DNA of 64,000 nucleotides from NCBI GenBank assembly GCA_030765065.1, contig CM060989.1, positions 57,674,001 through 57,738,000 on the forward strand. The letters run 5' to 3'. The DNA comes from Deroplatys truncata. Lineage: Eukaryota; Arthropoda; Insecta; Mantodea; Mantidae. The first letter of the stretch is position 1. Every line of letters begins with the position of its first letter. The translations under genes were made by a program, and so were the position numbers. This document shows, one piece after another, positions 24,101-39,100 of the stretch. The notes beneath the pieces were generated by a model. It was not told where the DNA came from. It did not search any database and saw only the letters and a list, made by a program, of their open reading frames with translations.

Positions 24101-27100
24101 CAGTTGCCATCCTAAATAAGGCCACTGCAGTCTTCCTTGGCATTTTTTATATATCAACCCTATCTTTAATATTCTTATAATCTTTATCTATTAGTTTATC
24201 TTCTTCATCAAGTCTGTTGTCTTTTGAAATGTTGTTTAATGTTATTTAATTGTTTGTTTATTTCTATTTGTCCTACAGGTTTTATTTGTTGTATTGCACC
24301 TTTCTTTGCTAATTGATCGGTATGTTCATTGCCCAAAAATCCGACATGAGCTGGGATCCATTGTAGAGTGACATGATTTCTATGCTTTAATTAGGCTTCT
24401 TGTTTCTTTAATATTTCTTTGTAATTTACTATTCCATCTATGGCTGATTTTGAATATGATAAGATGACTATTTTTAGTTTTATGTATGGTCTATATAAAA
24501 TGTTCTGTAATGCTGCTTTTATAGCTATTAATTCCCCATCATAATGGTTTGACATTTCATCTAATGTTAGATAAAGTGCAAAATGTTTACAGTATACTCC
24601 TGCACCGGCATTTTTTTTATTGATGAGGGATCCATCTGTATATATTTGGAGCCATTCTTTTTCTGGGTATCTTTCATTTTCCGTAGCTATTGCTATGGCT
24701 CCCATTTCATCTGGTATATTGTTTTGTTTGTGTATTGTATATATCAGGTCATTATGATATTGCATATCAATGTATTCTATTGGACTCGTTACCTCTGTTG
24801 CAATTATATTTGTTGTAATTATATTCTTTTTAAGTTATTAATATATGTTCTGAAGCTTATTTGAGTTTTAAATTACTTATAGTATCTGCTGTGTGGTACC
24901 AGTTGTATCTGTTTCTATTGACTTGCAGTTTTTGTGCTAGAGTAATTGCTTTCAACTCATGTTCCAATTCTATAGCCATGTTTTTTGTGAAGCTTTGTAG
25001 TACTGTAATTGGTGTTGTTTTTACAGCTCCTGTTATTATTCTTAGTAAGTTATTTTGTGAAATTTTTAAAAGCAATTGTGCAGATATTTCATTTTTGGAT
25101 ATTTTTAACAATAATAGTTATTTTCTGTAGTTTAAATATTTTTAATATATGTTTCTTCCTTGCTGATCTTAGTAAAATAATCCCGTAACTCATAAATGCG
25201 TAATATACAGTGCTTTTGTTCCACACAGCGATCATTGCATGACCGTTCACATACCATCCGCTACATTTTGTTCCCACCAAAACATATCTGCTCAACCGTC
25301 TCATGTTCTCATATTTACAGTTACAATTACAATGATAATAGACACATACCTTATAAGAGAGGTTGGAAATGTTGTCCGCTATCCACACATTTCTGGCATC
25401 TTCTCAGGAAATTTTCATTTACACAGAATTCAATATCTAAAAATTGAGTGAATGTGTCAATAAATTGCTTTAATAAATGCCAGGACAAAATGTAGGTTTT
25501 ATATATAATGCACTAATATGCATTAGGGAAATATAACATTAATTTCTCCAATTATCTGCCAAAATTATGTTACATGTACAATCACTTGAGTCTCATCAGT
25601 GTAGTGTAAACCACACAGCTGATGCAGAATAAACAAGTTACATTTCCAGTTTTGGAAAAGGGATGAAAAGTGACCACTGTTGCTATAATTTGCAAGTGAT
25701 AACACTGCCCTGTATTTTCTATTCAGTTTGTGGTTTTTTGGGTTATGCGCCTTTCTCTAAATTATATATTATTTGCCCCCAACACCTACCTTTCTATTGC
25801 CATATTTCAGAGCATTTCTGTGATGCTTCTTGCTTCTTGAAAGGATTTGGTGGTGGCAAATCAAAATTAATTAGATGTTTGTTGTGTTTTAGAATGGTGA
25901 TCTTCTCCCATGCATCTAATTCGGCTGCAAATTTGGCTGGTTTGACTAATGTAATATTGGGTTTGATGTTGTGATTAGTGATCCAAAAATGGTGTGAAAC
26001 TGGAGATTTGTCCATTTGTTTGTATTTGATACATCTCATGTGCTCCTTTAGCCTAGTTTCTTTTTGTTTTACCTATATATACTTTATTGCAATCTGAACA
26101 ATTGATTTTGTAGATTCCAGCTTTTTTGTCTTGTGAAATGGGGTCTTTTAACTTGTTACAAAGTAATTTCTCTATGTTAAATTTCTTCTGTGGAGCTAGG
26201 CTGATGTTGTGTTTCATGAAAATCTTCTTAAATTTGTGAAATGTTCCTGGGTGGTATGTGAATTTCTTGAACCTTAGCTGTTTATCTTGCTGGCTGAGAT
26301 TTGTTGTGTTTTTGATGTGTTTCTGCCATTTGAATTTTGCAATTTTTTTGTCAATTGCTGTTTTGTTGTACCCATTATTTATTGCTGTGTCTTTTTCCAC
26401 CAAGTCCCCTCTGGAAGTACATTTCACCACCACAAGATGTCACCACAGTCCACAAAATGGAAACACCAACAACACGGGCCAGTCGGATTAGCTTCTGAGG
26501 ATGGAAACAATCGTTTCCCGAAACATGTTAAGTGAGTAAACTTAAGTGATGTTAGTTTACTCACTTAAACAGTGACAATTTCGACTCACCTTGAAATAAA
26601 AAGGTTTTAATCGTCCATCTCACAATCCCTTGAAACCAACAGCCAGCAACTCCACAATTTTTACCAATTTATATTATAACTAAGTCATATTAGCAGCGTG
26701 CTAACTTCAAAGAAAACAGTTTAATTACAGTGGCATAATTTGCAATGCATCTCATGAAATACGTTAACTAAAACATGTAAAATACTACACAGAGAACAAG
26801 CTAATTTAACCAAACTTGAAAATAATAGCATAAGCTTTGTTAGGTGCTATTAAAAAAACTTTTCTGTTAATAATACTTTTGTTTTAAATCGTGAATTAAT
26901 GGAGCTGCTAATACTGATGTTTCAACATTATAAATAAATTTCAGGATTATAGCAGTAAACTATGAGGCTCGAAAATTTGGAGTTACAAGAGGACTACGAG
27001 GAGTAGAAGCAAAGAAGAAATGTCCAGAAATAAATCTTGTTTCTGTCCCTTCAGAAAGAGGGAAAGCAGACATAAGCAAGTAAGTAAATTTATACAAGAT

Positions 27101-30100
27101 TTGTTGTTAAAGCACTATACATCTTCAGTTATTGTTAAAATAAATGGCACGTGTTTTCAAGAAGACATGTAATTTATTGAGGGTTGTTTGCTATCTAAAG
27201 TAATAAACTTAAGACACCCCTTACCTTATGAAAAACCACACCTTCACCAGCAGTGATGTTCTGTCTGGCAGCCTTGAACTCAGGTATTTAATTTTGAAGA
27301 CTGAGAAGCTAGTAACAGTGATGTGTCATAATTTAAAATAGAGAGAGTTGAAGGTTGTTACACTACATCACTAAAATGTTCTTACTTGAACACGTTTCGG
27401 GAGAACGGTTTGCTCTCATCGTCAGTATGTTTTCAACTGATTTTGCTGTTATTGTCTGGGGAATACAAGAAATACAACATTACCCTGTCTCCACAAATAA
27501 CCACAATATACATAAACTACTATGTAACAGAACAAAAGATCCTATCCCCAACGATAAATCAGCTAAAATAGTTTGTAATGACTGTAACCTGGCATACATA
27601 GGAAGAACCAAAAGAAATCTTGAAATAAGACTTAAAGAGCATATGAGATGCTTTACCAAAAACAGACAGATAAATCAGCAGTAGAACATCATTTCTGGTC
27701 TTCAAACCATGAAATCACTCCAAACAAAACTCTCAACAGCAGCAATGAATTGGACATCTGGGAAAAAATATATATCGTCAAACATAGGAATCGCCTAATG
27801 AATTTCGAACTACCGCCACCCAGCAGCCTTTGGAGGTTCATCAGCCCAGCACCAGAGAACACCACTACTGTCCATTCCAAACCAGAGTGCCTTTCACTGA
27901 AAACAAACTCTTTGTATTATCCGCGCGAAAGTAGTTCGCAGTCCCCGCCCATAATGGCTGCTTGTTCCCCTCCCACATGCTTGTTGAACACTATTTAATC
28001 TATAAAAAGGCGCACTGTGTGAGAATCATAGTTCAAAATGCAACCTGAGGTAACAATTGATTTTATAAGAATGCGGCAATGAACATTTTACTTACGTTGA
28101 TCACAATCCTCGGGCAAAAGTGCAACACCCAAATCCAAATCCTCCGAAGATGACTCAGCTGCCATATCAGAATCAGAACTACTCTCCAAAATAATGACAA
28201 GCTTATCCACAACTCCACAGCACTGTCGCACTTAAAACAAGGTCCCACATTTTATCCTCTTCTATGTTGTATTATGTCTGTTTATATTGCCTGTTCGCTT
28301 TGGTTACACTTCTCACTGAAATGCCTGTAAAATCCGATATTGGTTTCGTAATATGCAATAATGCAAGTGTCGGGTATTTTTGTAATAGTGAGTTGAATAT
28401 ATGAAGTATTGTTTGTTTTAGCCACTTTTTAACTGTTTCCTGCTTCTGTGTTTGTACAGTTTGTTCGCACTACACGCACCTTCTTCTGCCATGTGAGCTC
28501 AAATACCAACTGACTAAATCACAAGATTTGACCTGAGCTGAGCATATGTGTGTTAGTGTATTATGAATGACTGTTCGCTTATCGTATATCCTGTGTTACG
28601 CAAAGTGTTTATTCGGTACTCAGATAGCACCTCTGGGAATTCATTGCTGCATTTCTTGTATATGTAAGAGAGTGACAGTCATGCATTACGGTTGGTATTA
28701 ACAAGCAAGATGCTCTCGGCGTTAGCGCAAAGCAGACGAAAATATTATTTTGTAATCTCTTAACAGCTAGTATATATCCATTACCTTTAACGATGAGTTC
28801 TTATGATAACCGCAATAAAATGTGCAGTTCTATACCTTTCCTGCGCCAATATTTCATAATACAATACATGTATTAAGGAACTATTTACGTTGGCGTAAGA
28901 GTATATTCTTGGGTTCGTGACAAGCCGAAGCATGTGCTTCTGTTTACATCAGAGGGAACTCTGGTTTGGAATGGACAGTAGCCACACACATTCCCCAGAC
29001 AATAACCGGCAAAACCAGTTGAAAACATGCTGATGATTGAAGCAAACTGTTCTCCCGAAATGCATTCGAGTAAGAACGTTTTAGCTATGTAGTGTAACAA
29101 CCTTCAACTCTCTCTATTAAAAAAAAAAAAGAAAAAAAAATTGATCTCAGGTTATTGCTTGTAGCGCAACTTTCACTAGAACAAACTGCTGTGAAGTACA
29201 TGGTGTCCAGTGTATTCCATTCCTTCTGGCAGACTTTTCAGAGACCATCCATAGTTGAGGTCACCTGCTTTTAAGGGCCATTTTCAGTAACCCAAATGCA
29301 TAAAAATCCATTAGCGATGCATCAGGTGACTTAACAGAGATGTCATCCTCCATGGTCTAGGGATACCATGCTAGTCTCTAGTTCCCAAGGTAGCAGAGGG
29401 TGATGGATTTTTTCAGGCGTAAAAATCCTTAGAAAGGGAAGTAAAGCCGGTGGTCCCATGTCGTAGGTTTATGGCATGTAAAAGAACCTCAAGCCTGATA
29501 AAGTCCTGTGAGCAAAATTTCTGGTCTTTCACATCTAATATAGAATGGGACGCCAAGACATAGTAGTTTAAAGCGTCCATAAATAAAACTCTTTTTTTTT
29601 AAACAGGGATGTCACTCAAAGGTATGGGATGTATTGCTGTTTCTCTTTCTATGTTCTCCAAAAATTTGCAGGTTGAGGCAGTAGTATGGCTTGATGCCTT
29701 ATCCTGATGCAGCCAGACCTTATTTACATTTGCACCATAGATAGCTTGGGTTTCTTTGCAGAAAATTGGTTTCAGGACATTAGTCTGATAATTGCAGAGT
29801 TGATTTTCATATTTTTATGCACATAATGGATGGTGAATTTGCCATTGTAGCTGTACCCTTGGAGAAACTTTCCTTAGTTTTCATATACCAACTTTCAAAA
29901 CTTTTTATCTCCTTGGTTAGTAATATATAGCCCAGGATTTGTAGATAAACATATGCCTCATCTAAAGTGACAACAAACATTCACTTTTCACCAGCTAGGT
30001 ATTGTTCATACAGCTTTCTGCTGTTAGTGGCATGTTCTGCAATGTGTTTTGTCAACAGCTTATGTACCCAGCTCTTATGGCACTTTTCTAGATTCAAATC

Positions 30101-33100
30101 CCATTTGATTATGGTGTTCACAGTAGTAACAGGGATCCCTAATTTCATGCAGTGGTCCTCTGAGTTGCAGGATTTGGTCCAGAGACATGGGTCTTAACCT
30201 TTCAAATCATCTCCTGGGCATGACTGGTGGCCAATTGTGGATTTCCCTGTTTCTTGCCCTTTGGAATATGTGCTGATCTGGCCTTACCTTTTTTGCGAAG
30301 CACACATGAGATCCCCTTTTTTGATATAAACCATGTCTCTTGCACTACTTATAAGCTCGGAATACGAGTATTTTGCATTGGAAAGGGCAGTTATGTAACT
30401 GTCCCAGAATGGTTCTATTTTTGGCACCATTTGACGCAGCAGGAACGTTTGCACACTACTGAGCAAACACAATGATACACTCATACTGCTGAACTTTCTT
30501 TCGGTTCCACATGTTTCAGTGTGGAGCTACTGTGCTTATCAAACTTGTTACCATAGATCACAAACAGCCCTCTATACTCCAAATGACATTCATTTGCAAG
30601 TTAACATGGATAAATAACTGTAAAGGCTGGTTCACAATCAACGAGAATGGTAACCAGAACGAGAACGAGAAAGTTGAAATATATGTATTCAAATGGGAAT
30701 GTTCACAACCGATGGGAAGCCTTCCCTGGCCCTGGGAATGGGAAAGAAGAGTTGCCCAAATTTTAACTCTCTCGTTCTCGGGCACGGCATATTAGATACC
30801 TATTGTGCATATTAGACTCTTCACTCTAGATGTTGTTTTAGGCAGCCATGACATGAAACAGCCACTAGTGCTCTCTATAGTCGCAAGCTGGAAACATGAA
30901 AGTGGAAGGAATTAGTAGTAAATGTGCTTCCTGACCTCATCCCAACACCCGCAAATCTAATCAGCATTGCTTGCTCTGGTGAAGGGGTCATTTATAGTTA
31001 GTTTATATGCAACTCAAAACTGGCTATTACGTAAAAACAATGGCAAAAGCTACAAAGAACAGCTAAAACCGGTGGAAATGAAAAAAGAACAATAAACAAT
31101 TTTAATGTATGCCATTAAATAAAGGAATGAAAGCTTGGCATAACTAGAGGGATCGAAAATGTAATGGATATACATTTAGATAATGTTTACTCTATCGAAT
31201 TTTGACGTTGGCTTGGCTAAATTGGAAGTAGGTGAAAAAATGTCATTGGTCAGTTAAAAACAAATGAAATCTCAATGCGCAAAATCAACTTTCACTTTGT
31301 GATCAATATGCATTCCCGTTCTCGTTACCGGGCTGTTGTGAACCAGTATCTTGTGAACCAGCCTTAAATGGTCTTGGGCTCTAGCCAGGTAAATGGCTGG
31401 TTTTAAATCGATGTTTTGTAGATGTTCAGATGTTCATTATTTTTGCCTCCAGAATAAACTGATAGAAATGGAAGTCTGGAGCTCCAAATTTATAGTGTTA
31501 GAGGAATGATTTGAAGCTGAAATCTGATTTGTTCGCATAACTTTCTTGGCCATCAAGCAACTTGGATTTAATCTGACTGAGGTACGGGCATAGACCTGGT
31601 AGAAATTTATGGCATTTGTGTACACATGGTGTTTTGTATTTAAGCAGGACCAATTTCAGCTTCACATCACTCCTCGTAATATAAATATGGATATCCAGAC
31701 TTCTGTTTCCATCAGTTTATCCTGAAGACAAAGATGTTGAACACCTTCAAAACGTTGCTTTCAGCTATTATGCCATCAGGAAAGCTTCAGCGCTTATTTT
31801 ATGAATAAATAAATTGCAGTGATCTCTGAAGTATCATAATGTTATTAACTAACAGAAAATATGCAGAATTAGTAAGCTTTTTGTTGTAACAATATTTATC
31901 CATCAAAAGACCTCAAGTGCAAATTGATGTAATTCTTCAAACATGCTCAGCTCAAGATAAGTGTAAAATAATAAACCTGTTTTACATAGTAAATGTAGGG
32001 CAGCATGCACCATGGTGAAGTAAATTACTTTGGAAGTAACGTTTGCTGTAGAATTAGGTTACTGCAGGAGTAATTTACTCCGGAAGTAACCGAGAGCTCA
32101 AGTACATATCTCACAAGAAGTAATCTACATCTGATTTCTGATTGTCTGTAAGGGCATTAATAGGGCATGACCTAAGATATCTGCTGGCACCTCCTCCACC
32201 CCTAGTGCATTGAAGGAGGAAGGGGACCATAGCTTGCCTGTTTAAGAACATGTAAGTAGCTAGGAAACGCTCATTTATATGAGGACCTATAACTGATGTT
32301 TGAGAACTTAAATGCTAACATCTCGAGAATTGACTCATATTCAAGAGCATTTCCAAACAAACATTTGCTGTATATTCGTAATTAACCTCTTGAAAGATTG
32401 ACAAGATTGGTCACCATTTCTCACCTGTACCTATTTGTCATTTGCCAATGAGTTGACAGAACTAGCATAGGTGTGCTTATTGGTGTGATACACAGCACAA
32501 GACATGATAGCACCTACAAGGTGACACCACCACCCAATAAAATGAAGTACCCTTGAAACAGTAACAAATTGGTTTCTTCAGGGAAGCCATGTTGATTTCT
32601 TCTTGTCATTTCTGTACAATTTACTGTTTTAGTTACTACTGTGGAAGTAAGAGATCATTATTACCAGAGTATTATTTTATTTGTGCGATTTACTTGAAGT
32701 GATCATGTATAAGGTTATGTGCATGGGAAAAGGGGGAAAACGTCAGCTAAAGAGATAAAGTTTGTTGGTGGAGATAATGAAAATCATCCATTCAAGCAAT
32801 GTAGAGTGAAAAAAACATGATGTAAAGATGCTGCATTAAACATTGTGACGGACAAGTTTAATGCTTTGAGTGATGGGAAACGTACTAAAGAGCATCTTAA
32901 AATTCATTGGAAACGATGTTTTTAATCTTCATATTTACATTGCAGATTATTTGCATGTTGATGAAAAGTTCACCATTTTGACTGGATGGACACAAAATAG
33001 AAACCTGCATGCAGTCAATTGCAGCCACAATGTGTGGGAAACGTGAAAGTGAAGAATTGCCTTTTATATTCTGAACACTCATAATCATTTGTCATAAATA

Positions 33101-36100
33101 TTTATGTACCTTGCTTTTAAATTCAAAAGTGCTGTAGCATTGCAATGAAAGGTATGACCAGCAATCATACAGTGAACATTTTTGAGATCGCCTGAAACTA
33201 TCTAAAATGTTCCGGTACGAGACACTCACAGGGTGCATAACAATTACAGTTTGCTTGTTGCAGCTGAATTCATGTCTGAGTTTTGTGTAGTAAATGCTCT
33301 CCAAGTAGGTTCAAAAAGAATGTAAAGCATTCTTTTCCAATGCCAAAAACTTCCTTGAACTCTCATATTCCATAGAAGTATCATATGGATCCCGCCTTTC
33401 CCATACTATAGCACTATTGCATTCCTATTGTTTTTTTTTTTGTCAAGATCATCAATGTAATCTAAATGATCATTTTCATTTCATTATCAAGATCAATACG
33501 CAATCTAAGTAATCCATGAACATGTCAAAATATTTTCTTCCAAATACAATATGGTGTTGTAATTCAATTGATAAGTGAGTTACTCTAACCTATATTTGTG
33601 CTCTCCGACATTTACTTCTGTAGTAATTTACTTCAGGAGTATCTGAAAGGAGTAAAATACTTTGGAAGTGGTTTACTCCTGTATGGAAGTAGCAAAGTGT
33701 TGACTTGAATAGTAGTTTTCTACGGAAGTAGAGCTTATTCTAGATTGATGCATGCTGCCCATGATACAGGACACATCAGGAGTAAATAATAAAATTGTTG
33801 GTAGGTATCGTGATGCGGGCAGAGAAGTTGTGGATGTACTCTGCCAGTTCAGCAATTGTGTGGAGAGAGCAAGCATAGATGAAGCCTACTTGGATATCAC
33901 AGAGAGTGTTGCGAAGAAGATGTTGACAGTAGACAAAGTGAACTCAGAGCAGCTGCCAACTACATTCATGATAGGCTGTGGTGACAACAGCTCTAATGAC
34001 GAAGGTATATATTACAAGAATATGTAAATAAAATAAATACAGAGCCTTCATTTTGAGGCAGATATTATAGGGCTAATTAATTTAAATGTGTTTATTAAGT
34101 AAGTAAGTAGGGAATATTTGAAAATGGAGTAATTGTTGGAAAGTAGAAGTAGGTGGTTTATTATATCATAATTTGTGTTAATATGTTAATTAAGAAGAGA
34201 AATTGTCAAAATTGTTTATTTATTAAGAGAAACATTTTTATGTTATTAAATTAGTTAATAAAATCATAAATCTAAATCAAAAGAAAAATATTAAAAATTT
34301 AAAATATTAAATGAACCCATAGATTTAATAGTGTTGGAGAAAATATTTATTTTGAAGAATAAAGATTGTGTAATGAATTTTGAAATACTGCTGAATGATT
34401 CTATCAGCAAATTTGTTTTACTTCCAGTAGATGGCAATACCATAGCAAACATTCTGTACCTAGCAGCAGTAACCATAACGACGTAAATAAATAAGTCAAC
34501 AAGGAAGACAAAGCTGAAGATGCAATCGGATAATTACAAAATTTCAATTTATATTTTAAAAAACGATATAATTGTTGCAAAATATTTATTGTCATGTTAA
34601 TATATTAGTATTAAGCATGTCTCTTTCTACTTCAACTTCTGTGCATATGATTCTGTAGCTCTACTGAAATGTTCACTATGAGCTTTCATTTATTTTCAGT
34701 GGCTAAAACATTCTAGCAACATGTACAAATAGGTGTTTAAAGTCTAATTTGAAACACATTTTGCATTAATGAACTAATCTTTACTTTGTATTTCTGAAAG
34801 AACCCATAATTTGCATTTTGTATTTTTAATTTCTCTAATACATGTAGCAAATAGGGGAAGTATTGCATTCCATCCAAAAATTCTGTACCAAGATTTTGCC
34901 AAAATACATGTTTTGAGACCCCCTGAATCCAAATGGAACATGTTTGGAAATGTGCTTATGTGGTGTGTGTGTGTTTTTGAACACCATAACTCAAATACAA
35001 AACTTGGTATTTAGGTTTAATATCTTCCAAAGATGCAACACAAAGATTTTCAACAAAATCCCCCCACCCCAAACTATCCTTTACATGGAACATTTTTTCA
35101 AAATGTTTGATTTTCCAAAAAAAAAAAATTGGCTAACGATTTTGATTAAAATACCATAAATGAAATATGTTTATTTGACAAATAAAATGTGGATCTTAAA
35201 TTTTCTGGGTATAGCCTATGAAGTCCTCTTCATTCAGAAGGAATTTTGTACAAGTGTGTATAACTGGTAAATGTTAAGCAATAGACGAAAACGTACTACA
35301 CAAAAAATCTAGATTTCTTTAAAATACACAATTTATTTAAAATAAGTTTTTTTTTGTGGCATAAGCTGTTTCTGAGATGTCCATTATTAAAGGTTTGAAT
35401 TGTTCATTTCTTGGCTATTCTCTTAAAGTCCTTTCAACATTCAGTTGTTTCTTGCAATTGCATGGAAACAGTAAGACCAGCATATAGCACCCTGTTCTTA
35501 AACAAAGCTTTAGTAAGAATAATTTGTGTATTTGGGTCTTCCCTTCATCATCAGCTGGCTCCCAAGTAACAAAATATTAGTGAATAATGTAAATGCAGTT
35601 AATTTTTTAATGTTATCTGTTTTAATTTCTACTATGCATGTCTGTTATTCCACTTAAGTAAAACAAAGTGAAAACACATTTTTGTTTTATTTATTTATTT
35701 TATATATGTTTTCCATAGGTTAGAAGTTTTAGCATAACAACACACACTTTTTGCAAATATACGTAATAATATTTACGTAAGCTAAAAACCTCCCGCAAAG
35801 TTTCCATTTGTCATTGTGTTAAATGTATGCTTAAGTGTTACATTGTTTTGTTGATGTGTATAATTTTTATTTTGAATGCCCCCTTGTAGACATACTGTAT
35901 TTATTCACATAATCCCCCCCCCCTTTTTCTTAAATTTTAAGGCAAAAAACCAAGCGGGGGAAATTACGGGATAATTAAAAAAAAAAGAGAAAGAAAAGGA
36001 AGTAACTTGTGGTAAATAAATCAAATAGGCAGGTATCCTAAAAATGAAATGGACATTTATTTTAAAAAGAATTATACACAGAAGTACAAGTTATGCAATT

Positions 36101-39100
36101 TTGCAATATTTTCATGGGTGCTGTGCCGGTAGCATGACCTAGGGCTCACCCCTACAACATTGAAACATGGAGCAATGATAAATATGACAAATAGAAAATG
36201 CATTAAGCTTAGACATATATTACATACCTAAATAAAAATAAACATACCTGTTTATTCTGTACTACTTTTGCCTGATGATGTATCTAAATCATTGGCATCA
36301 TTAGAATCTACATTCCATGTCATATGGTCTTTGGAGCCATCTTTTGCATTTGAAATGCTAGTTTTCTTGAAATTCTTTGTGATACTTTTTTGTTTGATGA
36401 GATTCCATGCATTTTTTATCCACTGACACACTTGTTCAATAGAAGGCCGTGTAATGTTGCCACCTTTCGTAAGAGGCAGTGAATCAGATGCCATCCAATC
36501 CCCATACAATTGGCACAGGTGACTTTTAAATGATTTGTTAATTGGTACATCCAGAAGTTGGGGCACTGATGTAAGTCCTCCAGGAATTATCGCCGGAACT
36601 GTGTTCAGTTGCAACATTTGTTTTATTGGTTCTGCTAAATGGCTCTGAAAACTGTCCAGGAGCATGGTCCTCTTTCTTAGCAGAGCTCCAGGGCATCACT
36701 CCCATACAATTTTCAGTCATTCCTTCATGAGATCAGCGGAGATCCATCCTTTTTCATGCACCCTCACAATTATACCAGGCAGAATAGTACACTTTGGTAC
36801 AGTTTCTCTCTTAAAAATAACATAGGGCAGCAGCTTTTCTCCATCTGCTAGCATCACCGTGCAGCAAAGTTTTTCTGCACCTGTTGTTTTAATTAAAACA
36901 CTAGAAGCAACCTTTACATCCACTGTAGTATTTCATATCATATCAAAATATACTGGTGTTTACCCTGCATTCCCTATTTGTGATAGCAGAAATCCATTTT
37001 CTGAAATGGTGAAACTGGATCACTTTATCTGTATAGGTATGGGCAGACACTAAGCTAGCGTGGTTTGTCTTCTCAAATTAAGTCTCTTCCTCTGCATAAA
37101 TTGGGTAACCCATCCCTGGCTAGCTTTGAATTCCACGTGTGAAATACCATACTGTTTCCCTTGCTTTCGACTGTAATGTTTCGTATGTTACCACAATGCC
37201 ATCATTTCTTAGTTCCACAACATAATCTAACACTTCTTGATCAATGTCTCAGGATATTTGCCATGCTTTGGGCCACGAAACAATTGATAAGTCAATTTAG
37301 CACTTTTAAATTTTTCTGTTTGTCCTAGTAGATAGATAGATATTTATTTACTTTAAATACATAGTGTATACATATTCCATTTTACATACTTCACCGAGTT
37401 GCTGGTTTCCTAGGGCCCTTATCCTCCAACACTGTGGTTACCGAGTCAATGGGCCCTACTTGACTGAATAAATAAATATGTTATTAATCTACTTTTCAAT
37501 AACTACTTTTCTTCTTATTCCTATAATTCTTCAGCCATCTCTTTCTAATTAAACCTAAATATTTTCCTACTTCTAATATGTTCCCCTTGCATTTAACACC
37601 CAACATCTTTCTACCTATAATCTCAATTGGTAAATTGTCCCATTTCTTTTTCTGCCATCTTTCCCTCGCTTCCTTAGTTCCTTCACATTCTAGAATTAAA
37701 TGCCAATAGTTATTATACTTTCTATTACATAGCGGACACTTTCCTTGGTTCTTTCTTTCCCCTAAGCCTTTTAACATCATACTCCTGTCCTCGCCCATGC
37801 AAAACCTTCTCGTGCTGATCTGTCACATATATCGACATATTTCTCTTTCCCACACCATTTTTAAACCTGCATATATACATAAAGAAGATTTAAAATTAAA
37901 ACTACCTAGAATTTCTTGTCTTTCAATATCTTCAATTCTCAATTTTACCTTTCTCCAGTACCTGTCCCTCTCTCCAAATATCTCCATAACCTATTTCATT
38001 CAGGGTTCCTTCTATATACTTACACCAAGTATCCTCTTTGTTGAGTTTTAACTGCACTTCTAGGCACTGTTTTAACATATTATTTTCCAGTTCCTTAATT
38101 CTATACCGATATTTTAATACCCTTTCCACAATTTTTGCTTTGCTACCAAACCTCCCTAGCTCTATTTGGGCAACACCATTGGGTGAAGCCCTTATCTGTC
38201 CTAGTAACGAATTAATTTGGGTTCTACGCCACACTTTCTTCCCACATGCTTCACTCAGTTTTTCTCCGCAAAATTAACCACTTGAAGTTTAAATTTTGCC
38301 ATGTAACAGTTGTTCTTTTTTCCCATTGTAAACTACGCATAACTGCTTAATGCTTCCAGGACAGGAAAAGACTAAACTGCTGCCAGAAGTTTAAAACAGT
38401 TTTGAAATATGACAGTTGCTTATGTATGTAAGGAGACTAACATTGCTAACTACAGTACTACTAACTAGAATAGCAATTACTATATGAAATGTGTGTGCTC
38501 TAATGACTACTTAAAGATCAGGTAAGAGGTCCAGACATTTTTCTACACTTAGCTTTTACTTATTGTGCATGGTCTCCTTTGAAATACTCTCCTCCACAAT
38601 TGATACACCGCTCCCAATGCCGTTTCCACTTCTGGAAGCAGTCTTAGTACATCTCTTTCTGGATCATGTGAAGCGCCATCTGTGAATTTTCTTTTATCTC
38701 GTCTGTCGTTGCAAATCTTCATCCTTTCAATGGGGTTTTCAACTTTGGAAATAAAAAAAATTCTGCAGGAGCCAGGTCTGCAGAGTACAGAGGATGAGGC
38801 AGCACAGTGATCATTTTTTATGCAATAGTCGTGCACCAACAGGGATGAATGTGCAGGTGCATTATCGTGATGCAAGAGCCATGAATTGTCTCGCCATATT
38901 TCAAGCCGTTTCCTTCTCACATTTTCTTGCTGGTGTCGCAACATGACTCGATAGTCAGTCTTTGATTGTCATGCACAATTTTGTTGACGTTCCTGACATG
39001 AGCGTTGTTGGTAGACGTTGAAGGGCATCTGGCCATTTTTAAACCACGTGAACCATTTGTAACACCGAGTATGGTTTAAGCACTCATCATCGTAGGCTTC

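Noticed and set aside
27905-28885. Host gene between inverted PLE ends
   Set aside because: Only one short acidic candidate exon with a donor was found. Without a second exon or homology it is listed as a low-confidence candidate only.
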